This document shows, piece by piece, positions 16,653-23,602 of a stretch of 23,602 nt of DNA. The notes below the pieces were generated by a model, which searched no databases, had not been told where the DNA came from, and saw nothing but the letters and a program-made list of their open reading frames with translations. The DNA is from Euprymna scolopes (lineage: Eukaryota; Mollusca; Cephalopoda; Sepiida; Sepiolidae). The position numbers and the translations under genes are program-made. The stretch's first letter is position 1. Every line of letters begins with the position of its first letter. The stretch is from assembly GCA_024364805.1 (NCBI GenBank), contig CM044504.1:105879570-105903171 (forward strand), read 5' to 3'.

Positions 16653-16883
16653 AAAAAAAACAAAAATCTCTGTAGATTTTGTTTGCTTGTTACTGTGCAC
16701 ACTTTAGGATTATTATCAATAAATATGTTTGCTTGAAAACAGATGCCATAAAAGATTAATAGTAGTTGCCAAGATCAGTGTGATGTCATGAATCATAACA
16801 AAAAACTGTAAACATGTACTTTACTTGAAAGCAGCAGCAGCAGCTGTAACTAAATGTCAAAGTTCAGCAATTACAAATTTAAC

Positions 16884-17080
16884 TACAGTAGTACCCCGGG
16901 ATATGGTGGCCCTAGGATACGTTTTTTTCAGGTTACAATGTGGAATATGATGTTTTTCCAGCCCCTAGTTACGATATTTGCCCCGCCTTATGATGTTATT
17001 TGATTATATACATGTGTATTATATACTATACTGTATTTTGTTACTAATTTTGTAATGCTGTATCTCGGGGTTCTACCGTA
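16884..17080. mobile_element. MITE with pogo/Tigger-like ends
   Basis: The left end CAGTAGTACCCCGGGATA (from 16886) and the complement of the right end, CGGTAGAACCCCGAGATA (to 17078), match at 14-15 of 18 positions and are flanked by TA on both sides. The interior of 193 bp repeats phrases such as GGATACG and GTTACGATATTTG, as in pogo-type ends, and codes for nothing. Non-autonomous Tc1/mariner-superfamily element. Confidence 0.75.
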
Positions 17081-17639
17081 CCTGACATTGCACAGAAGAT
17101 TTTAACTTTTGTATTTGTTTTGCTCATTCCGTCAATGTTTTGTTCTTTTTTTGTTACGTTTTTGAAAAGATAACTGATGTTAAAAAAAAAAAAAAAAAAA
17201 ATCAATTTAGTAATAAAATCGAATGGGTTGATATGCTGTAAAATAGATAAAGAAGACATGACAGATGGAAAGGAAAGGCAGAGGTAAAAGAAGACGAGGA
17301 TAGGAGACACCATCACCAGCACGATCAAGGAGACCATTGTCAACATTGAGAGATACTGACACTGAAGAATGTTGTAGGTGTGGTAGAGAGGATGGCATCA
17401 ACTAGGTTAAGTGTGACACTCGATAACACAAATTCCATGCCGTTTAGCTTGACGATAACCAACAGGAATGAAATGCAGAAGTGTCTGTGTAGCTTAATTG
17501 CCATAAACTAGTTTTCATAACTTGCTATCTAGCTCTACTCACGTATCGAGCACTCTTGAAAATCGATAAATAATGTAAATAAATATACGCGTTAGATAGA
17601 TGTACAAACGACCCACTGGATCGGAACCACTAATTATTC
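17081..17639. other. Spacer; possible LINE C-terminal scrap at 17260-17440
   Basis: The plus strand near 17265-17400 encodes GKERQRQKKTRIGDTIT and later MASTRLSVTL in shifted frames. This faintly resembles the basic C-terminal end of some non-LTR reverse transcriptases (GKRQRGRPKTRWRDTIT). An A-run lies at 17181-17200. The rest is unremarkable. Confidence 0.3.
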
Positions 17640-18376
17640 TACAGGGTAGAATGATAAAATTGTTGCCTTAAAGAAAACAAAACTGCAGTTTTATTTTAAA
17701 ACTTTTTTTGAAAAAAATCGATTCAGGTAACTTGATTATGTAGTAGAGCTAACATCTATTCAATGTAGCCGCCTTCAGCCTCAATCAGCGCCTTGATACA
17801 GGTCCGGAACTGGGGGCATGTCTTTTCCACATGCGCCAACAGGAGCTCATCGAATACTCAGTGGATGGTAACAATCAGGCTGGCTTTGGTGTTGTGGGAG
17901 GCCGTGTTGGTGATATTCTTTATGTATGAAAGTAGATTGCACTAGCAGATCACCACACTCTTCAACACATCAAGGTGCACTTTGGTGTTGACTTTCAAGC
18001 CGACTTTGAAGATGTGAAGTGGCATGATGTGGTCCTTACTTGAAACCACACCAAAGACCATAACCGGACACTATGTTTTCATAACCTTTACCATGTCCCT
18101 GTAATTCGTGGCATTTTGAGGGTGCTGGCAATGGTTCTGTTGTCATAACTTGGATCAGTAGAGAGAAGGAGTTTCACAGCACCGCATCTCTATCTTGCTC
18201 GTAGAACATTGTGCCACTTTCAGACATGATAGAAGGCTCCTATCACTCTTGGAATTTGTACACAACTGGCCAACTAGTAAATGGTCTGTAACAAAAAGAG
18301 AAAATTGGTTTTCATTAAACAGAAATGGAATCATGTCATCTTTTCTAAGGCAACAAAGTTATTGTTCCACCCTGTA
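17640..18376 (-). mobile_element. Tc1/mariner transposon with both ends, internally deleted
   Basis: Terminal inverted repeats: CAGGGTAGAATGATAAAATT on the left (from 17642) and, complemented, CAGGGTGGAACAATAACTTT on the right (to 18374). Both are followed inward by GTTGCCTTA, and TA flanks each side. The minus strand encodes pieces of one transposase in order. A helix-turn-helix-like GAVKLLLSTDPSYDNRTIAS lies at about 18183-18110, then MVFGVVSSKDHIMPLHIFKV and NTKVHLDVLKSVVI (about 18060-17945). Last come LSYIKNITNTASHN and FRTCIKALIEAEGGYIE ending at the stop 17756-17758. Much of the DNA-binding half and the segment with the second and third catalytic acids (canonical QDSAPAHK and SPDLNPLDY) are gone, and frames are shifted. 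At 733 bp it is well below the usual 1.2-1.3 kb. Confidence 0.85.
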
Positions 18377-18899
18377 CTTTGACTTCATTTGAAATTCAAA
18401 AACTGTGACATATCTGTTAACACATTCTTCTTGTACAACTAAAATAAATTTTTATTTCTTATGAATAATATACAAGTAAAGGAACATGTGTTTGTGGTGT
18501 GTACAAACACTTGAAATTTTGCCCCCCTCCCCCGACCAAAAATTGAACTTGGAACTCTGGCGTTTAATTTTCCCATCGCGCATATATTATTAATGCACAT
18601 ACTATAAACGACGTCTTGAAAACATTATGATGTAAGTAGATTAAATAATTGAAGGAAACCACCTTTCAAAAATAGAAAAGATGGAAACTATGAGCAGAGA
18701 AATCCCCCAAAATTAATTCTAAATTAGATTTCTTCACGGTGTCATAGATAGCAAGAAGAGGACTTAGGACTGTGGCAGGGGAGTTAGCTCCTCCGATTCA
18801 CTCTCTGATGTCAGTAATCAAGATAAAAACTGTTGATTGGATTAAATATGAAACTTGATGTACTTGATTGCAAATTACTCTCAGTCTAATGCTGAAAAA
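18377..18899. other. Spacer without recognised features
   Basis: AT-rich. A small palindrome, GGAGTTAGCTCC at 18780-18791, is the only distinct item. Confidence 0.5.
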
Positions 18900-19528
18900 G
18901 CATATCATTCATTCTCTAAATGCTCACACATTTTTCAAACTCCTCGGCCTAACATTCACAGACAACATGAATTGGAACAAATACATTGAGGATATTGCCA
19001 AGTCTGCAGCAAAGAAGGTGAGCTCCATCTATCGTGTTAGAAAATTACTCACACAGGAAAGTATCCTATATATTTACAAAAAAAAAAAAAAAAATCACAC
19101 TTTGCCCATGCATGGAATATTGTTGCAACATCTAGGTTGGAGCATACACCACTAATCTCTCACTTAGACCCCCCCCCAAAAGTCTCAAATCTAATAGGTC
19201 GCACACTATTGGCTAGGCTCCAACCATTGTCTCATCATCACAATATTGCATCCCTATGCTCCGAACACTTGTATCTCCTCAAATTACATATTTCTGACTA
19301 ATCTGAGAAGCAGCAAAATTCAACTCCTTCATTCAATGTAGCTTTCTTCTGACTACCAGACTTTGGAATTCCTTCCTTGTTTCCTGTTTCCCTGACTAAC
19401 ATGCAAAAGTTTAAATGTAATGTGAACAGACATCTCACTACTCAACTTCCCTGTAAGGCACAATCTTAAATAGTAGTCTTACGTTTCAAATGGCAATATG
19501 CCTTGTTTGAGGGTGAAAAAAAGAAAAA
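18900..19528 (+). mobile_element. LINE-B C-terminal fragment, plus strand
   Basis: The plus strand encodes FFKLLGLTFTDNMNWNKYIE, DIAKSAAKKVSSIYRVRKLL, and ESILYIYK, then an A-run of 17 (19078-19094) that throws the frame. Later pieces are KLQPLSHH-like (CTCCAACCATTGTCTCATCA), RLWNSFLV-like, and the CNVNRHL-like tail, ending with GGCAATATGCCTTGTTTGAGG and an A-rich tail. It is 5'-truncated just before FKLLGLTF and does not contain the catalytic core. Confidence 0.85.
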
Positions 19529-19706
19529 AAAAAGTTGGGCACATTTTTCCCACTAAAGTCACAACTTCCTTGTCTTTCAACCTCATTCAACTTTACACAA
19601 TAGACGCACCATCTTTTTAATATACTGCTTACATATATGCGATGTCAGTCACAAGATTAACTTATTTGCATATTAGTTTTGAAAAAAGACATTCTATTAA
19701 TTACTA

Positions 19707-19723
19707 CCAGGTGGGGCACCTGG
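19707..19723. other. Perfect GC-rich hairpin CCAGGTG-GGG-CACCTGG
   Basis: A 7-bp stem with a 3-base loop in AT-rich DNA. Each arm carries an E-box core (CAGGTG and CACCTG). No adjoining gene or T-run. Confidence 0.5.
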
Positions 19724-19814
19724 CCTTGCTCGGTCGTAAAACACACTTAAATATATTTTGATTTAGGCATATTTCATATTTGTTATTACAGAGCCAATTC
19801 TCTGTTGATTATTA

Positions 19815-19980
19815 TACAGGGTGTTCCAAAAGTCTTGGGCACATTTTGACATTGAATATCTCTAGAACTAAAAAACACATCTGGTAGCTTTAAAATGGCA
19901 CCGCTTTCATCTTACTACCATTCACAATTAAGCAGTTATGCGGACTTGGAATTTGCCCAAGACTTTTGGAACACCCTGTA
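19815..19980. mobile_element. MITE with near-perfect terminal inverted repeats
   Basis: CAGGGTGTTCCAAAAGTCTT and its exact complement, extended by GGGCA, bound 162 bp (19817-19978), flanked by TA on both sides. The perfect 25-bp match suggests a fairly recent insertion compared with other elements here. No coding frame. Tc1/mariner-superfamily ends. Confidence 0.85.
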
Positions 19981-20026
19981 TATATAGTGTACTGATTTCA
20001 AAAGTTAAAAAAAAAAAGACTTGGGT

Positions 20027-20099
20027 GTCATCAGCTGGAATCGAAACCAAAATATTTAGTCTTCCAGACATGTTCCCTGCTGTTTGAGCTATCAACAGA
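20027..20099 (-). pseudogene. tRNA-like relic, possible SINE head
   Basis: On the minus strand GATAGCTCAAACAGCAGGGAAC resembles a tRNA A box and D-arm (TAGCTCAGTNGGTAGAGC), and GGTTTCGATTCCAGC a B box with one extra T. The spacing is right for a tRNA. GATGACACCCAAGTC and an 11-base T-run (a possible polymerase III terminator) follow. Acceptor pairing is lost. Confidence 0.45.
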
Positions 20100-20344
20100 T
20101 AGCTAAAAAAGATTTAAAATTACACCACTTCAAGCTATGAATGAAGTAATAGAAATATGTTGGCACGTTGAAATGAACATTTTGCATTTAAACTTGCTGA
20201 CAAATTTCTGTACAACTTATTCATCCATCCAAACAAAGATTTTACTCGTTATAAACCATCCTTGGTGTATGATTATAATTTTCTGTTAATTTCAGTGTTT
20301 TATGTGACTAATAGTTTAAGAGTTTATCAGTTAAATATTTTTAT

Positions 20345-20360
20345 AGACAGACAGACAGAC
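20345..20360. repeat. (AGAC)4 microsatellite
   Basis: Four exact units followed by ACATACATATGT. Confidence 0.85.
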
Positions 20361-21384
20361 ACATACATATGTCTATTGTTTTATTTATATAAATTTGTTT
20401 TTTTTTTAGTTCAATAAATGTCTTGATATCTTGATTTCAATATAACAAACAGTTCTGTTAAAGCATATTGTTTTTTCATGGATAAAAGTTTTTGTGTTCA
20501 GCTGACCCCCCTACTTTATGGGGACTGCCATGATTTTCAACAAATTGTGATTTATTTCCAAGTTAAAAACAAATCACACCCATACCATTAATCTTTTCCT
20601 TTTGTTTACTTTATCTAGTCATTTTTAAAAGATAAATTTGTATCGAAATTCATGATTCACAAGTCCCTTAACCCTCAAAGATTAGGGGGTGGTGGTGCTA
20701 CATTGCTAAATGCTGCACCAGTTGCCGCCATCTCTGTCAACTAAAACAGGAAAAGCAGAATCTATATATATATTACTCTTTATGACCTGAATCATGATGT
20801 AGATGATTAAAAAAATATTTATTAATTTTAGTTTAAAGGGTAATGATGGTATGATTGTCTTCAAACTGAAAAAAATTATGAAGTTCAATAGTTAAACTAC
20901 TCGTACCACTGAGAATTTTTGCATTTCATAAACTTACCTTGATTATTATCAATAGTGTTTTAAAAAAAAAAAATGTGTTCATGACAATAATCGAAATCCT
21001 CCACTCTTTGAGACAGATGGCAGCATACTGAATGTAAGCAATAGGCAGTTGCAATCTGGAGATATTTAGCACTCACCCAGATACTGAACTAATTAATATG
21101 TACAAGGTGTGTTTGAATCAATTCCCATTTTATTTATGCCGTTATATTCATTTATTTATGACTGAACTAATTAGTTCGACCAGGTCATAAAGGGTTAATA
21201 TAGCAGTACCTTTAACGTATGTACATATGTATATTTTCTTTTAATATTGAAAAAAAAAAAAAATGATTGAGTTAAACTTTTTTTTCTTTTTTTTTTTTAA
21301 ATAACTGCAGTAAATTAACACATCATTCAACAAGTCCCAGGTCTAACTAATAAAGCAAGAACTTTTTGCACAAAATGGATTAAA
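20361..21384. other. AT-rich stretch without recognised genes
   Basis: About 1 kb with A- and T-runs and one 14-bp palindrome, GAACTAATTAGTTC (21164-21177). The minus-strand frame at 20706-20888 is hydrophobic but T-rich and shows no motif. Nothing else recognised. Confidence 0.45.
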
Positions 21385-21555
21385 TGTAGGATTCTGTTTG
21401 AAATTTTGTGCAGATTCCCAAGTTCGATAGAAAGATTACCTAGTTCGACAAGATACACCTGAAGAAGGTTGAAAATTACATCGGCTGACACAGTGTGTAA
21501 ATAACACTCAAGGTGAGAACAGTAGTTCGAATAATCCAAATAATCAATATATTAA
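21385..21555 (+). repeat. Dispersed repeat R2, copy 3
   Basis: The best-kept copy. CAGATTCCCAAGTTCGATAG, TTCGACAAGATACACCTGAA, GGTTGAAAATTACATCGGCT, AATAACACTCAAGGTGAGAA and TAGTTCGAATAATCCAAATA occur in that order. Matches 11390-11560 over most of its length and 327-430 in its right half. Confidence 0.72.
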
Positions 21556-21616
21556 TACCATGGTACCTTTAACATTCATGTGTATGCATGTCACGATTTC
21601 TAAATTATAAATTATT

Positions 21617-21760
21617 CGATCGGGAGATTCTGTTTATCAAAAAGGAGCATAGAAGGTGGTAACATACTACGAACATTAAATTATCATATCTATACACTAA
21701 TTTACTGTTCACAGTATATTAACTATTCTTGTTTTAATAAATAGGATCTTCCGATCACCA
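21617..21760. repeat. Possible short inverted-repeat element
   Basis: CGATCGGGAGATTCTG on the left and the complement of the right side, TGATCGGAAGATCCTA, agree at about 12 of 16 bases. Too weak to call firmly. Confidence 0.2.
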
Positions 21761-21826
21761 AAGGCGCAATGTAAAACATTTAAATAAAAAAAATTGTTGT
21801 TTTTGGACCGTACGTGAAACTAAAAT

Positions 21827-21945
21827 ATACCTTCTTGGTCTTTTGGCTGGGATCCAAGGGTAGCATCTGTTCTGTCTAAAGATGGTATAATGATATTGTA
21901 GGGTTTCCGTTCGCACCAGGCGTCCATACAATGAAATATGTCACA
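21827..21945 (+). pseudogene. U2 snRNA-derived segment with downstream motif M
   Basis: From 21827 the sequence follows the U2 snRNA 5' end: CTTCTTGGTCTTTTGGCTGG against CTTCTCGGCCTTTTGGCTAA, then GATCCAAGGGTAGC and ATCTGTTCT against GATCAAGTGTAGTATCTGTTCT. Similarity fades after about 60 bases. A motif M (ATGATATTGTAGGG, CACCAGGCGTCCATACAATG) follows and is repeated at 22048-22096. No snRNA promoter was seen upstream. Retroposed U2 pseudogene or head of a U2-derived repeat. Confidence 0.65.
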
Positions 21946-22047
21946 GACTCCTATAAGGATATTGGAAATAAACTGTAATAACCAGATATATTCTGACACT
22001 ACACTAACCAGATCACTCAGATAAATACTTCGACAGTTTTAACAAAA

Positions 22048-22096
22048 GGGTTACAATAATATTGTGGGGACTCCATACACACTGAACGTCCACAGA
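22048..22096 (+). repeat. Motif M, second copy
   Basis: ACAATAATATTGTGGGGACT, then ACTGAACGTCCACAGAATG, matches the sequence after the U2-like head at 21890-21938 at about 70 percent by eye. No U2-like head directly precedes this copy. Confidence 0.45.
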
Positions 22097-22242
22097 ATGC
22101 CCAGCAGCAATATATTACATATAAAAAATGCCGCTGTAGAAATTCCACAGGTCCCACTAGTATTATATAGATGGATTAAATCAGTCTGTCTTTTTTAATT
22201 ATTATCCATATTAGAATATTTATTCATGAAAACATTATTTTT

Positions 22243-22292
22243 ATGGTTCCTTGGCCTTTTGGCTAAGACTAATATGTATTATCTGTTCTCAG
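22243..22292 (+). pseudogene. U2 snRNA-derived segment, 5' end
   Basis: GGCCTTTTGGCTAAGA (22253-22268) is a 16-base exact match to U2 snRNA stem I. The flanks ATGGTTCCTT and CTAATATGTATTATCTGTTCT align with the U2 5' terminus and the branch-site region, giving about 50 aligned bases starting at U2 nucleotide 1. GTAGTA is changed to GTATTA, so it is not a functional gene. The following sequence is AT-rich and unlike U2. Confidence 0.7.
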
Positions 22293-22300
22293 CGAGACAT

Positions 22301-22619
22301 TTTACTACTGCATGTGTATATATAAAAAAAAATACACTAATGCAAATTACAAATGTATATTATAAAATGTTAATTGTAAACTGTATAAAAATATACAAAT
22401 TAGGAATATTTAAAACTATTTGCAAATTACTATATATACAGTATTTCAAAATTTTATGTTGTATATTAGAGGAGCTATGTTAAAATAGATAGGATAAGTG
22501 AAAAAATGTTGCATTTATTCAATTAGATATATTAATTTATTTTTTGTTTAATCAAGGCTTAGATAACAAAGCAAAGATTTTATATGTCTACATTTAGCTA
22601 TAATTTTTCCCCCCCAAAA
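22301..22619. other. AT-rich spacer without recognised features
   Basis: Very AT-rich; a plus-strand frame here shows no motif. Confidence 0.5.
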
Positions 22620-23200
22620 AATAAGTGTTATGAGTTTATCAGAGAACATTCTATTAAAGTACTTGTAAAACAGACATATGAATGCAACATTGCGGTGATG
22701 GGACAGAGGTTGAAGTTTGTATGATAGTGAGGAACCTATTAGATTTCAGACTCTTTCTTGGGGCCTGTCTAACTATTAAAGACAAGTGGTAGATGCAATG
22801 CCAATGTAATGCAATCCCAACAGTTGAACCAGCTTCCCCCAAAGGTGGAAGTTTCATGGGAATATCATTCACAAACGATCTTCAGTCGCATGTGTAAATG
22901 TACTACCCCAAATGTGACCACTACTTCATGCATGGACGAATTGTGTATTTGTACCGATATATAGAATACTCTCCAATGTAAGTGATTTTTTAGCATCGTA
23001 GAGAGAGCCAACTTTCTTTGCAGCAGGCTAGGTAAAGTCCTCATCGTATTTGTCCCAATGCATGTTCCCTATGAATGTTAAGCCAAGGAGTTTGACAAAA
23101 GGGTTCTCAGTTAAGGTGTTATTTGTCATGACAATTTGTAGTTGAAGTTTTTTGTAATTGTGAAAAGAAGCTTAGTCTTAGAAGTATTAAATATCATCAT
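22620..23200 (-). mobile_element. LINE-B fragment, minus strand, with a 98-bp insertion
   Basis: Matches the minus-strand copy at 8058-9007 from the LSFNNYKK region (about 23180) through FKLLGLTFIGN, DKYDEDFT and KKVGSLYDAKK (about 23090-22990) to LQPLSHHRNVAFIC-like sequence and the ECSLINS-like end. The last 280 bp of the LINE, including its 3' end, are missing. An unrelated 98-bp piece lies at 22796-22893, flanked by GTAGATG and GTAAATG. Many frame breaks. Confidence 0.75.
22796..22893. mobile_element. Short insertion of unknown origin inside LINE-B
   Basis: 98 bp interrupt the LINE between GTAGATG (22789-22795) and GTAAATG (22894-22900), a likely 7-bp target duplication with one mismatch. 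The insert has no inverted ends, A-tail or recognised family. Confidence 0.45.
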
Positions 23201-23206
23201 CCATAA

Positions 23207-23325
23207 ATTTGAACATTTAGTCAAATTATTTATCAAAACATCTAGTAAAATTATTAAAACACTGAGTCAAATTGTTATTTTGAACATTTAGTTCAATTAT
23301 TAATTCAAACATTTAGTGAAATTAT
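23207..23325. repeat. Degenerate tandem repeat, about 30-bp unit
   Basis: The phrase GAACATTTAGTCAAATTATT and variants (AAACATCTAGTAAAATTATT, GAACATTTAGTTCAATTATT, CAAACATTTAGTGAAATTAT) recur four or five times. A further echo, TTGAACATTTAATCA, lies at about 23508. Confidence 0.7.
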
Positions 23326-23602
23326 TTTATAAAAATTAAATCAGGTACTTTTGTATAAAAACAAACTAAATAACTATGCTTTTTTTAGTTGTGATCTGTC
23401 TTATGCAACATGCCAATAAAAAAAATTAACTTTAAAAGTTAATGTGTCGGTTTTATTGTTTTATTTAATAATTCTCAGAACTTAAGTTCTATCAGATATT
23501 ATTAACTTGAACATTTAATCATTTTTTTAAATTAGAATTAATGTAAAATATTCTTCTTTAGCAAATTATTAATTTCTTTTTAAAATGGGTCTTTTTTTTT
23601 TT

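Noticed and set aside
17044-17401. Two hydrophobic minus-strand frames
   Set aside because: Phenylalanine and leucine-rich translations of A-rich plus-strand sequence; a faint LINE C-terminal match on the plus strand explains part of it better.
21900-22015. Minus-strand GATCTGGTTAGTGTAGTGTC as a fifth U2-like head
   Set aside because: Only a short gapped match to GATCAAGTGTAGTATCTG; not enough to separate from chance.
22226-22483. Plus-strand frame of 85 codons
   Set aside because: It overlaps the U2-like segment and AT-rich DNA and has no recognisable motif.

Overview
The window looks like gene-poor, repeat-dense DNA from a coleoid cephalopod, most likely an octopus. I infer this from two non-LTR retrotransposon families (here LINE-A and LINE-B) whose C-terminal peptides I recognise from memory as common in octopus gene predictions. 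AT-rich composition, mariner-type DNA transposons and a non-autonomous Helitron fit with that. No intact host gene is visible. One short minus-strand reading frame with a convincing membrane segment (1594-1788) is the only candidate host exon, and it is weak.

Layout, left to right. 1-326 is the 3' end of a LINE-A copy, followed by dispersed repeat R2. 1205-1961 holds a GC-rich structured block, the candidate exon and a small inverted-repeat element. 2600-3080 holds a short repeat whose head matches U2 snRNA, then dispersed repeat R1. 3599-5514 has a minus-strand LINE-B fragment and a decayed mariner. 5538-6470 has two LTR-like fossils. 6673-7590 is a nested insertion: a second U2-headed repeat, split by a LINE-A copy and flanked by a long target-site duplication. 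7928-9640 is a pile-up of LINE-B pieces in alternating orientation, with a 5S rRNA-derived segment at one junction. 10700-11214 is one LTR of a Ty3/gypsy-like fossil with its primer-binding site. 12394-14170 has R1, a tRNA-Ser-like relic, a Helitron 3' part and a LINE C-terminus. 15018-16652 has a mariner N-terminal fragment and then a Helitron inserted in one arm of a long palindromic element. 16884-20099 has two MITEs, an internally deleted mariner with both ends, another LINE-B copy and a tRNA-like relic. 21385-23330 has R2, two more U2 snRNA-like heads, and a LINE-B copy carrying a 98-bp insertion.

The most interesting theme is retroposed small-RNA genes. Four separate segments match the 5' part of U2 snRNA, one matches 5S rRNA, and two are tRNA-like. 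Two U2 segments head a repeat of about 190 bp with the same beginning and end in both copies. That suggests a short interspersed family with a U2-derived head. The second notable structure is the Helitron in the palindrome: the uninterrupted arm acts as a reference for the empty site and fixes both Helitron ends.

All assignments are by eye from the sequence and from family knowledge. No searches were run, clade names for the LINEs are tentative, and most ends are good to about 10-20 bp unless a duplication or terminal repeat fixes them.
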